A stretch of DNA of 64,000 bases, from positions 59,158,338-59,222,337 of the forward strand of contig NC_087064.1 of assembly GCF_963678635.1 (NCBI RefSeq). The letters run 5' to 3'. This DNA is from Symsagittifera roscoffensis (lineage: Eukaryota; Xenacoelomorpha; Acoela; Convolutidae). Shown here in pieces: positions 51,601 to 56,368 of this stretch. The notes beneath the pieces are model-generated. The model was not told the origin of the DNA. It saw only the letters and a program-made list of their open reading frames with translations, and did not search any database. A program made the position numbers and the translations under genes. How positions within the stretch are numbered: the first letter of the stretch is position 1; the number at the start of each line of letters is the position of its first letter.

Positions 51601-54459
51601 TCAAAGGGAAAAACAACAAGACTGCTCGTATCAGGGTGAAGCCCTGAATGTTCCGACTGCCTTTTAAGGTTTATGGTGCTGCAGTAATAACATAAAAAAT
51701 TAAATGAAAAATTTTTTTTAATCTTGAATTTTTTAAATTAAAATCATCCCCCCACACGCCATATAAAGTACAAAAAGATAGATTTCGTTCCTTGTAACAA
51801 ATCAGTTATGGCAAATAAGCTTCTTTCAACCAATTTGGAACGATTTATACGACGGATTAAATCTCCGCTTACGCGTTAATAGCGCGAATGATATCGCGCG
51901 TTAATTGTCCCAAATTGGTCAAAATGGCCAAAATGGCAATCTTTAAACCATCATAACTTTACGCAAAATGATCACAGGTGAAATATCTTTTCAAATTTGA
52001 GCTCAGGACAACAATACCTTTCGAATGATATAAAATAACTCCGTAAAAAATTGCTAGCTAAAAAGTCGAAATTTGTCTGAAGAAAAAAAAACCCACCCCG
52101 AGCACAAACATTCCGTTACTTTCGTATCGAAAGTCGGAACAAAAATAGTGTATTGGTCTGTAATGAAAGGGTGTGAGCAATTTTTAATGAAAACATGCGC
52201 AGCATTTGCTTGGTAAAACAGCGATAGGCAGCTTTCAAATGTACAATTAGCGTAACAAATTGTCTATCACTCAAGAATATCACGAGCTGTCTCAGCGGCA
52301 AAACAATTAGACGATGACGTTCAAGCGACCTCAAGTAATTAGCTAATAATTAAACTTGGTAAAATATTCATGACCTGGTTCCGATGAACACAATTAAGTC
52401 TATAACTACACATCACTGTTTCTAATTGTACACATCATAATTGTACACTAAGCTGGTGCACATACAACAGCGAAAAAAACAACAACACCTAATCATTCCT
52501 AATTTTCTGCTGTGGTTGCAGGTTGACGTGATTGGTTTCCTGCACTTCTGGGGAAATACTATCAATGTGGTGACCACTATTATGGTCATCCTGGCAGTGG
52601 GTCTGGCTGTGGACTACGCTGCCCACATAGGCCATACATTCATGGTCTCCACCGGAACCAAACAACGTTAGCCGTGATACATTTATTTTGATCGACCCAT
52701 ATGATCTTGATTTTGTGCCTTAAGGTTGAATTGACTAAAAACAGCCAGAGGTTTTTTCTGAGTTTCGAGTTTTTCCTCAAATAAGTTCACAAATAAAATC
52801 TTAAAAGTAAATCAAGAAGAAACTAAGGAAACCAGTAACTTTATTGAGCCAAAAATGCTATTGAAATGCATTTCAGTTTATATCTCAAGCTACGAGATTG
52901 ACAAAAAAAATACAATTTATATTTTTCCGATTTTTGTTTTTCGAAGTTTGAGTTTTCCAAAACTAAACAACGACGATGAACTTGTTTGCTGTAGGTTTTG
53001 TCGGCCTGTCGATTATAATATCTTGTTTTAGAAAGAATGCGGGTGACCTTGCGTGACATCGGGACAGCCGTGTTCAACGGTGGCTTCAGCACATTCCTCG
53101 CATTCTTCCCCCTCGCGTTCGCCACCTCATTCGTGTTCCAGAAGTTCTTTCAGGCATGCAAACTAGGACAAATTTTTATGTCATCGCCCAAAATATCGGA
53201 CAAGCGTTATCACTGTTAAAAAATTTATATTGCCCAAGGTATAAATAACCAAGAAGGGAACAGGTCATTTGCTGATGATAAAAGCACCCAGATGATAAAA
53301 GCACAGGTCATTTTCTGTTGACCCCGAGAAGTTAAGAAAGACTTGGTACATCAATTCTTATATCCCGAAGTTTTCATCGATTCTATTCGTTCGAATCTCA
53401 AAACTTAGTTTGCATAAAAAGGCGCTGCGCCGCGAAACTTGAAATCGAATATTGAATGAATACCGGAGGGAGAGCGTGTCAGTGCAATTAGATAAAAAAG
53501 ACCCTCAGAAAATCAAGTAGGATATTCAATTTGACTCGCATTTTCATGGATGACCAAACGATACGTGCAAACCAAATCCATACCTTGCCCCCTTCCCTCT
53601 TTTTACGCTCTCTCGGTTGTTTCTGTAGATCTTCTTCCTAGTTTCCCTGTTCGGTCTGTTCCATGGCCTCATTTTCCTCCCAGTCATGCTCAGTCTCGTC
53701 GGCCCCTCCCCCTATCTGTCGGCACAACAGCGTCAACAACAACAGCAACAGCAACAACAACATCAGAAAGAGTCAATCAACCCAACATCGTCATCAAATG
53801 AAATGCACAAGGTATGGTTGAGTTGCACGCTGTAGGGAGAAAAGATATCACATTTTTTTAAGTAGGCAAAACGATGATTCAGCGAAAGCCAAATTTCTTT
53901 ATAGACGACTGTTTGTTAGAAAAGTAGTAGCGTGCCGAGGAGAGGGGCGGGTCGACTGTTCCAGTCCCCTTAACTCTGGTTGCTAAATTTTCCCAAACGG
54001 CCCCCTTCGATATAATTTTCCGAAATCCATTTATAACGGACCAACAACCTTAAAAATATTAATCTATTTTTTGGTCATTTTTTTTAAATGCAAAAAACGT
54101 CTCTTTTAGCCTGTTTGTTTGTCAAAATTTCGCCTGTCGCGCCGAAAAATTTGGGAAATACAGTCCTTATAAAATTTTCAGAGAGCTTGGAAACCTGAAA
54201 TTGGTCAACCTAAAAACATTCAAAAAACCGCTCCCCTGGAAAAATTTCTGCGCATGTCACTGAGAAGAAGGCTACGGTCCTCATTGCGCAGCTATTTGCG
54301 CCGGTCGGCAAAAATTAGAAATAAAATATTAACTGCAATTTTTTTTCTGAACAGTATTAAAAATTTCATTCTCAAAACTGTTACCTTTTCGTCTTTCAGG
54401 CAGAAGATAAAGCAACGGAAGGCGGAGTGAACAACTTTGGATTTGTTACCAAAGAGTGA
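18451..54459 (+). CDS. Patched-domain-containing (PTCHD/PTR-like) membrane protein, 18 coding exons, 940 aa
   Basis: Spliced from 18451-18665, 18980-19117, 23638-23803, 26966-27108, 34778-34919, 38332-38544, 40329-40452, 41075-41247, 41683-41934, 42229-42406, 43129-43293, 43583-43701, 47367-47525, 48002-48127, 52522-52666, 53032-53153, 53629-53811 and 54400-54459. All exon phases agree and the total is 2823 nt (941 codons including TGA). The protein has a cytoplasmic N-terminus, a membrane segment with KLWVPQDS, a large lumenal or extracellular loop, a sterol-sensing-like domain with GIGVDDMFVF, a second loop, then segments with GLAVDYAAHI and a Gln-rich tail. The two GxxxD motifs are those through which RND/Patched proteins couple cation flow to lipid or sterol movement. 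I infer a PTCHD3/PTR-type member. Substrate and pathway role are not visible. The only non-GT donor is GC at exon 16. Confidence 0.93.
18980..19117 (+). CDS. Patched-domain gene exon 2 (residues 72-117)
   Basis: After the acceptor TTTTTAACAG it encodes GLFTGSYPWAGILIG and the rest of membrane segment 1, then NEETDGSKLWVPQDS. The LWVP/LWIP-Q/K-S string right after the first membrane segment is typical of invertebrate Patched-related proteins. Phases 2 and 2; donor GTAGAA. Confidence 0.92.
23638..23803 (+). CDS. Patched-domain gene exon 3 (residues 118-173)
   Basis: Start of the first extracellular or lumenal loop. It reads RAVADYRRSTDWFPGYQR and then a hydrophobic beta-type stretch, IAQVIVVATD, as in the porter domain of RND proteins. 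Acceptor TTTGCAG, donor GTGAGT, ends in phase 0. Residue Trp replaces Leu of the duplicated upstream exon. Confidence 0.92.
23804..26965. other. Intron 3 of the Patched-domain gene
   Basis: The first about 280 bases are duplicated sequence; the rest is single copy. It is AT-rich. A small perfect hairpin, AATAGC-GAAGC-TATT like, lies near 24544. A minus-strand coding-like patch lies at about 25370-26165 and is described separately. No family A or B repeat was recognised. Confidence 0.5.
26038..26168 (-). other. Possible small antisense exon, unassigned
   Basis: On the minus strand, ATGGTGCAGGACGACAAT opens a 41-codon hydrophilic, Ser/Thr/Asn-rich frame. It ends at a TAA that overlaps a donor-like GTAATA. 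Further minus-strand patches at 26026-25880 and near 25440-25380 (LEKIQRYYQPISEKVPQFD then stop) also look protein-like. I could not join them with convincing splice sites. This may be a nested gene or chance. No family recognised. Confidence 0.2.
26966..27108 (+). CDS. Patched-domain gene exon 4 (residues 174-220)
   Basis: Acceptor TTTCAG. It encodes TCKKTGPYCLHNSVLE and then VWSYDRTTIQALT, matching the conserved 'C...C...S(L/V)LE-W' pattern of the Patched extracellular loop. It ends in phase 2 at ACAAG before GTACAA. An earlier GT at 27029 (after VLE) is not used, because only the longer exon gives the right phase for exon 5. Confidence 0.88.
27109..31509. other. Intron 4, left part
   Basis: Begins with a cluster of direct and inverted ACCGCTCAA motifs (27125-27260, 27395). 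Two imperfect copies of a motif around GTTGTTGTGC lie at about 28075 and 28355. Family A left-end-like fragments occur near 30000-30040 (GTATCAGGGCCAAGCGCTGA) and 30970-31015. A possible diverged family B piece lies near 28980-29110. No coding exon recognised. Confidence 0.5.
31510..31680 (-). CDS. SLC35G-like gene, exon 3 with stop
   Basis: Acceptor GTTACAG. Encodes VFLLDEKPNVFSCLG, last membrane segment ALSICVGVSIQVIAM, then a basic hydrophilic tail ending KWFSIKH and TGA. Phase 0 entry agrees with exon 2. Confidence 0.82.
   Translation of the reverse strand, partial: VFLLDEKPNVFSCLGALSICVGVSIQVIAMCRQTAQPKVTSTKRSDSIRKWFSIKH
31510..33484 (-). CDS. EamA/DMT-superfamily (SLC35G-like) multi-pass transporter, 3 exons, about 320 aa, nested antisense
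   Basis: Spliced on the minus strand from 33484-32826 (or 32817), 32121-31989 and 31680-31510. The predicted protein has about ten hydrophobic segments. Family-type strings are SFDLLPYSDVYAICNISFF with LKKVPRPLTCLAAGVSLSG in the first EamA repeat, and SIMQLLRLISIVMSYLLQ-VFLLDEKPNVFS-CLGALSICVGVSIQ in the second. The SYLLQxxFLxExP pattern at a repeat end is typical of SLC35G/EamA proteins. The length fits the family (about 330-370). It probably moves a small metabolite or nucleotide-sugar across a membrane, but the substrate is unknown. It lies wholly in intron 4 of the Patched-domain gene, on the opposite strand. Reading frames are intact through all three exons. Confidence 0.82.
31989..32121 (-). 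CDS. SLC35G-like gene, exon 2 (GC donor)
   Basis: Acceptor TGCAATTAG. One base completes the split codon, and 44 codons follow, including LICSLSCLLWPFYSLSS and SIMQLLRLISIVMSYLLQ. It ends in phase 0 at CTGCAG before GCAAGG, a close match to the GC-donor consensus. Confidence 0.8.
32826..33484 (-). CDS. SLC35G-like gene, exon 1
   Basis: Starts at ATG (33484), giving MLDRKSVLKVFFASFAGSF. About 219 codons with six or more membrane segments. It ends in phase 2. Two donors fit the phase: GTCGAC after 32826, or a non-canonical GATCGT after 32817. Neither is a strong consensus, so the exact end is uncertain by nine bases. Confidence 0.8.
33485..34777. other. Intron 4, right part (5' flank of the antisense gene)
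   Basis: AT-rich. It separates the antisense start codon (33484) from Patched-domain exon 5 and should include the promoter of the antisense gene. No repeat copy or TATA box identified with confidence. Confidence 0.4.
34778..34919 (+). CDS. Patched-domain gene exon 5 (residues 221-268)
   Basis: After CTTTTAG, its first base completes a Ser codon. It then reads PVTNSEIDASLWLGG, an acidic stretch, and AMSLTYFIKTF, which leads toward the second membrane segment in family members. Donor GTCAGT; ends in phase 0. Intron 4 before it is 7.7 kb and contains an antisense gene. Confidence 0.9.
36720..37215 (+). repeat. Family B repeat, near full copy
   Basis: Starts CAGGGACGGATCTAGAAGTTTCTCG, shortened here to the shared part GGATCTAG-TTCTCG. 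It passes TTTCGTCGACC, a CGCACCCCCCTCAAAA segment and GCTCCTTTAGAA, and ends GGGGGACCCTTTGGGTCGGC, with a GACCC-TTT-GGGTC hairpin, then GTCGAGTCCCTGAA. A stretch with TTCAAATTCAATTTTG in the middle may be inserted sequence. Non-coding. Confidence 0.65.
37440..37630 (+). repeat. Dispersed repeat C1 (second copy at 42940-43095)
   Basis: Shares with 42940-43095 the order GTGGTTTTACAAGGTT, ACCAAATATGTTTGT, GGCCTA, CAATTTTCA, and a G-rich tail before GGAAAAAGAGCC. This copy contains a 20-base internal tandem duplication around TGGCCTAATCAGTCATGA at about 37503-37541. Confidence 0.65.
38332..38544 (+). CDS. Patched-domain gene exon 6 (residues 269-339)
   Basis: Acceptor GATTATAG. DYILEWEQKFL corresponds to the conserved LEWE-x-x-FL string of the family. 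The exon then has a Gly-rich turn and FAARSVGDIGGSAIDGD. Membrane segment 2 follows (FLVIIYLIMALGKF) and opens the sterol-sensing-like domain. Donor GTCGTT. Phases 0 and 0. Confidence 0.92.
38545..40328. other. Intron 6 with an inverted family A copy
   Basis: Apart from the family A element at 39339-39840, AT-rich sequence with nothing recognised. Confidence 0.5.
39339..39840 (-). mobile_element. Family A repeat, inverted copy
   Basis: Starts TGTTCCTACT and passes GTGCGATATATTTCGAACT. The other end has CCAGTCGGAACAATCAGGG and CCTGATACGAGCAGCCTTG. Full length, moderately diverged. Confidence 0.7.
40329..40452 (+). CDS. Patched-domain gene exon 7 (residues 340-380)
   Basis: Acceptor TGTTTTAG. 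It encodes membrane segment 3 (MAICGIVCIGMSMGISYGL) and the start of segment 4 (SPLHNILPFLLLG). The PxHxxLPFLLLG string immediately before GIGVDD is a hallmark of Patched proteins. Ends in phase 1; donor GTAAAC. Confidence 0.95.
40734..40823 (-). repeat. 30-bp minisatellite, three units
   Basis: Three consecutive 30-base units: one starting GGCTGAAACAT, the next GGTCAAAACATACC and the third GGTCGGAACAT. They are the reverse complement of the unit at 48471-48662 (consensus about TCGACCAAATTTCGGTATGT plus TTCGACTTTG). Located in intron 7. A further degenerate unit may lie to the left. Confidence 0.75.
41075..41247 (+). CDS. Patched-domain gene exon 8 (residues 381-438)
   Basis: Acceptor TGTCGTAG. 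Encodes GIGVDDMFVFVAAWDNL, the GxxxDD motif of membrane segment 4, with acidic residues that in RND proteins take part in cation relay. Then comes GVSILITSLTDFAAFTIGA, membrane segment 5 of the sterol-sensing-like domain. Phase 0 end, donor GTAACT. The strongest family match in the gene. Confidence 0.96.
41367..41399. repeat. Poly-C tract followed by CT repeat
   Basis: A run of about 20 C followed by CACCTCTCTCTCTCC in intron 8. Simple sequence. Length is likely unstable or error-prone. Confidence 0.9.
41683..41934 (+). CDS. Patched-domain gene exon 9 (residues 439-522)
   Basis: Acceptor TTATTCAG. IPALRSFCIFAALGIL continues segment 5, and segment 6 ends in LFLFAGCFAYDQKR. The cytoplasmic linker follows, with a CLCCLRLP cysteine cluster. 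This closes the sterol-sensing-like domain. Donor GTTAGC; phases 0 and 0. 84 codons, the longest exon. Confidence 0.95.
42229..42406 (+). CDS. Patched-domain gene exon 10 (residues 523-581)
   Basis: Acceptor TGTTCAG. Encodes membrane segment 7 (VVVGVAVVLLGFGVWG) and the start of the second loop (EQDYQQEWFIPKGNYFYDY, then ANEYFPDDG). The F-x-P-x-x-S/N-Y segment mirrors the first loop, as expected for the twofold RND architecture. Phase 1 end, donor GTAAAT. Confidence 0.94.
42940..43095 (+). repeat. Dispersed repeat C1, second copy, beside exon 11
   Basis: Matches 37440-37630 in the same orientation and ends with GGAAAAAGAGCCTA, 34 bases before exon 11. The acceptor region of intron 10 therefore sits against the repeat's end. 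Confidence 0.6.
43129..43293 (+). CDS. Patched-domain gene exon 11 (residues 582-636)
   Basis: Acceptor TTATTCAG. Second-loop sequence GSIDYYSRKDALLSM, then TGASLDFWLEAFYDW and a possible N-glycosylation site NST. Phases 1 and 1; donor GTAAAAG. A copy of a dispersed repeat ends about 35 bases before the acceptor. Confidence 0.92.
43583..43701 (+). CDS. Patched-domain gene exon 12 (residues 637-676)
   Basis: Acceptor TTGGTCAG. Second loop: EPSSSANFDHLVHQFI, then YRSDVQFNEADNRVL. F(h)(h)xL-x-x-F-(h) followed by Y-x-x-D-(h)-x-F is the usual pattern in Patched-related second loops. Phase 0 end, donor GTGAGT. Confidence 0.9.
44028..44440. mobile_element. Inverted-repeat element, MITE-like, about 410 bp
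   Basis: Left arm CAGTACCGAAGTACAACAGT with CACCAGTGCCGAA is the imperfect reverse complement of the right arm, TTCGGCACCG and GGTACTGTTGTACTTT. The right arm also contains three tandem units of about 16-17 bases around CACTGTTGTACTTT. The interior is AT-rich and non-coding. Confidence 0.5.
45465..45770 (+). repeat. Family B repeat
   Basis: Starts GGGGCAGATCTAGGATTTTC, includes CGCACTCCCCTCAAAATTAA and GGAGCCAAATGCACCTTTAG, and ends with GGGACCCTTTGGGTC and GGGGTCGATACCCTGAG. About 300 bp, the most compact copy. Confidence 0.7.
46556..46843. mobile_element. MITE-like element with 13-bp perfect terminal inverted repeats
   Basis: GCGATGTGAAGAA at 46556-46568 and its exact reverse complement TTCTTCACATCGC at 46831-46843 bound a 288-bp non-coding segment. 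It contains a piece (about 46665-46715, ACAGGGGCACAACAGC and ATGAGCTGTACAG) shared with the SINE-like tail at 47070-47115. No clear target duplication. Confidence 0.5.
46922..47130 (+). mobile_element. tRNA-derived SINE-like element
   Basis: Head with an A-box-like TGGTGAAGTGGTTA, then CCTCTCAATCGAAAGG, and a B-box-like GTTCGCGGCCC, spaced as in a tRNA. The tail carries ACAGGGGCACAACAGC and ATGAGCTGTACAG, which also occur at 46665-46715. This suggests a family with at least two copies here. Acceptor-stem pairing is poor, so it is not a functional tRNA gene. Confidence 0.5.
47367..47525 (+). CDS. Patched-domain gene exon 13 (residues 677-729)
   Basis: Acceptor TGTGCAG. Second loop: RSRMSVKFAKTETSSEGI, then DRARAAVDD and DVFVFTDAMLTWEGDK. 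The family pattern is 'F-x-(Y/D)-x-(Y/M)-x-x-W-E' leading into membrane segment 8. Phases 0 and 0; donor GTATAT. Confidence 0.92.
47560..47626 (+). mobile_element. tRNA-like fragment, probable SINE head
   Basis: A-box-like GTTGGTAAGGCTT and a good B-box, GTTCGATTCCC, spaced as in tRNA, lie just after exon 13. No matching acceptor stem or CCA context, so a decayed tRNA-derived repeat rather than a working tRNA gene. Confidence 0.35.
48002..48127 (+). CDS. Patched-domain gene exon 14 (residues 730-771)
   Basis: Acceptor ATCTGCAG. IRLELFRNVGLAFVVVF begins membrane segment 8, and a second hydrophobic run (NIVTVLLVLACVMFTL) forms segment 9. Phases 0 and 0, donor GTCAGT. Confidence 0.92.
48471..48662 (+). 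repeat. 30-bp minisatellite, about six units
   Basis: Five complete 30-base units start at 48489, 48519, 48549, 48579 and 48609, with partial units at both ends. Units begin TCGA(C/G)(C/G) or a variant and contain AAATTTCGGTATGT-like cores. The exact unit length is kept despite base changes. Read plus-strand it encodes a 10-residue periodic peptide. In intron 14. Confidence 0.85.
48895..50378 (+). repeat. Family A cluster: partial copies (48895, 49104, 49279) and one near-full copy (49913-50378)
   Basis: Left ends CATATCAGGGCGAAGCCCTG (49112), CATATCAGGGCCAAACCCTG (49290) and CGTATCAGGGCGAAACCTTG (49923) are visible, each followed by a TTTCGACTGCC or TTCCGACTGCC string. The first copy is a right half only. 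All are in plus orientation. Confidence 0.7.
50379..50475. repeat. ATA/ATC trinucleotide microsatellite between family A copies
   Basis: Runs of ATAATC, ATAATA and ATCATA units occupy about 97 bases between the right end of one family A copy (GTTGGAACGATAATC) and the left end of the next. The same kind of tract lies at 49840-49912 and 50851-50889. Confidence 0.85.
50476..51404 (+). repeat. Family A cluster: two copies (50476-50850, 50889-51404)
   Basis: First copy starts near TTTATCAGGGCAAAGC and ends GCGAAAGTCGGAACAATAATC. After a short microsatellite the second starts GACTGCTCGCATCAAGGCG and ends GGAAAGTCGGGACAATAATC. Both right ends run straight into ATAATC repeats, as if the tract were part of the element. 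Confidence 0.75.
51616..52141 (+). mobile_element. Family A repeat, full-length young copy
   Basis: Nearly the same as the 9551 copy. Left end ACAAGACTGCTCGTATCAGG, right end CTTTCGTATCGAAAGTCGG plus AACAA. It allows both ends of the element to be set by comparison of two unlinked, well-preserved copies. Confidence 0.8.
52522..52666 (+). CDS. Patched-domain gene exon 15 (residues 772-819)
   Basis: Acceptor GGTTGCAG. DVIGFLHFWGNTINVV, then ILAVGLAVDYAAHIGHTF, which is membrane segment 10 with the second RND-type GxxxD motif (Asp near residue 802). Ends in phase 1 (last base C) before GTTAGC, which is a weak donor. The next exon's phase confirms it. Confidence 0.93.
53032..53153 (+). CDS. Patched-domain gene exon 16 (residues 820-860), GC donor
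   Basis: Acceptor TTGTTTTAG. RMRVTLRDIGTAVFNGG and FSTFLAFFPLAFATSFVF make up membrane segment 11. It ends TTCTTTCAG with the donor GCATGC. No GT site gives the correct frame, and family alignment (VFQKFFQ-IFFLV) places the junction exactly here. This is a GC-AG intron. Confidence 0.92.
53629..53811 (+). CDS. Patched-domain gene exon 17 (residues 861-921)
   Basis: Acceptor TTTCTGTAG. Membrane segment 12 (FFLVSLFGLFHGLIFLPVM) with the usual 'FGLxHGLxFLPVxLSL' ending, then a cytoplasmic tail with a polyglutamine-rich run coded by mixed CAA and CAG and a Ser/Asn-rich stretch. Phases 0 and 0, donor GTATGG. Confidence 0.93.
53930..54265 (-). repeat. Family B repeat, inverted diverged copy
   Basis: Reverse orientation: AATCCATTTATAACGG, GCGCCGAAAAATTTGGG, CAGAGAGCTTGGAAACC and TTGGTCAACCTAAAAA are the complements of middle parts of the plus copies. 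In intron 17 between exons 17 and 18. Confidence 0.5.
54400..54459 (+). CDS. Patched-domain gene exon 18 (residues 922-940, stop)
   Basis: Acceptor CGTCTTTCAG. Encodes AEDKATEGGVNNFGFVTKE followed by TGA. A short hydrophilic C-terminus. No canonical AATAAA is evident in the next 150 bases, so the 3' end is not defined. Confidence 0.85.
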   Translation, partial: AEDKATEGGVNNFGFVTKE

Positions 54460-54602
54460 TGAATCATAAATCACCAACGACCAAACAGTCATCCGACTAC
54501 ATCTCAAAACTAACTTACCAAATAATTAATGATAACAATAATCATATCCTTATTTGGATGAAAAAAACTGAAGCTTCCTTGAGTTATACCAGTATGCATT
54601 AG

Positions 54603-54945
54603 AGCAGCGGCGGATCTAAGATTTTCTCGAGGGGGGGGGGGGGGTGCGGATTGTCAAAGAATTTTCGTCGAAAATTTTGTCGACTTTTTTAGGTTTTAGG
54701 TCGACCAAATTGATTTTCTGAGCTTTCCCAAATCTATGAAGACCCCATTTTGACCTAAGTTTCTGCGCCGCAGCAAAATTTTCGAAGAAAAACAAGCCAA
54801 AGTTTTTTCGGCGCGCGCTCCCCATCAATTTGAGTATATTTTGGCGCCTTTAGAACAATTTTAGGGTCAGTCAGCCAAAAAGGGATATCTCAAAATAGTA
54901 CAAAGGGGGACCCTTTGGGTCGGCATGGGGTCGAATCCCTGAGAA
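54603..54945 (+). repeat. Family B repeat, full copy
   Basis: GCAGCGGCGGATCTAAGATT, a 13-G run, TTTTGTCGACTTTTTTAGG, GATTTTCTGAGCTTTCCC, GTTTCTGCGCCGC, CGCGCGCTCCCCATCAATTT, TTTTGGCGCCTTTAGAAC, GGGTCAGTCAGCC, and the GGGACCCTTTGGGTC hairpin, ending GGGGTCGAATCCCTGAG. Use as reference copy of the family. Confidence 0.75.
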
Positions 54946-56368
54946 AAAAGAACGACCAACCAAGCAGGTTTTTGCACGTAATTCACCCAAGGTTGATTTT
55001 AGATAAATTTGTTAATCTCTTCTGCGAAACGCAAAGGATCAATCAAAAGCTGCTTATTCTTCCGAATTTCGAAGACAGTGAGGAATATCTATACATGGGG
55101 TATTTTTTTATTATATTCAGACCAATTTTACAAAGTGGATCTATCCCAGAGTTGTGGATTGCCAATCGAGTGTGCTTGCCACTTGTCTAAATGCGGCTGG
55201 AATGGTGTACGGCCAGCAATTGAACAAGTAAGCAGGCGACAAATTTTTGCAAAAAATCGAATTTGGACTAAAAAAACGATGTCAAGAGTGATTTTGAAAC
55301 AAGCTTGAAAAGCACTTTTTTTATATACCAGAAAAGCTCTAACTCAGTTGATTTTTGAGACTGTTATGAAAAACAGTTCGTTTAAAAATGAAAGAAAAAA
55401 AGATCGCCTAAGATTAAAAAATAGTAAATTTGTCTGCTTACTGACCTGTTTGCTTTCGCGGTTGTCGACTTGCTGCTAGAACCGGTTACAATAGCTCGAT
55501 TAATAATTAATAGTTTCAGTTGGCGTACTTTTTTTGCGTTGCGACATATCCCACAATCTTAATCGTTTCAAACTGAATTGAAGCAAACCATTTGATCATA
55601 TTAATTTGACGGACTTCAGATTTGATATTACAGTCTAAAATTTGCTAACTATCAAATGTTTTTCTAACAACATTTTTTCGAGAGTAGCTCAAGGGCAGTC
55701 GAAACATTCACGGGTTTGACATTTAAGCGTCGAATGATACCTCGGGATTTCTACAATTAATCCCTCCTTATGGTCTGTGGTTATATATGTACTTTTTTGA
55801 TTATTCATAAACGGAGGCTGACACAACTGTTTCTGAACAGGTTGCTCATCAACGATCAAGGCAACGAAATTAGTAAGCTATGTGCAATTTTTTTAGTCTC
55901 GAGTCTCATATACAATTAATAAAATTATTTAAAAAAAAAACAGTTTTTATTACGTCAACCTTATTGAATTTTGCCACTTTTTTTCACTTAAGATAAATTT
56001 TTCTTTTTATGATAGTTTTCGTTGTCCTATTCTAGATTTTTTACAGCGAAAGTTTTGGACAAAACTTTCTTCAAATTTTTATGAGACCAAAAAGCTTTGA
56101 AATAGGTTTAGCAACTTATTTTCAACACGATCCATAGTTATGTTTTTTTTGTTGAGCAACATTCAAACATCGTACAGGGAAAAAACAAAGATAATTCAAT
56201 GAATTTGATTCTGCTGATTTTGCTTTCAGAGCAGAGAAACAAAAATACTTACTAGAGCATCATCAATGCAAAGTGTCGCAAACACGAATTCCGCTACTGT
56301 CAAAAAATTCAAAAATATTAGCCATTATTGCTTTTAATTATGACCGAAACAAATTGTTTTCGAAGATA

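Larger units (their letters stand above)
48128..52521. other. Intron 14, family A array
   Basis: After the minisatellite, most of 48.85-52.14 kb consists of head-to-tail family A copies separated by trinucleotide microsatellite. No coding exon seen. A short stretch at 51405-51610 has tRNA-like reverse-strand strings (GTTCAAGTTCCC) of low weight. Confidence 0.6.
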
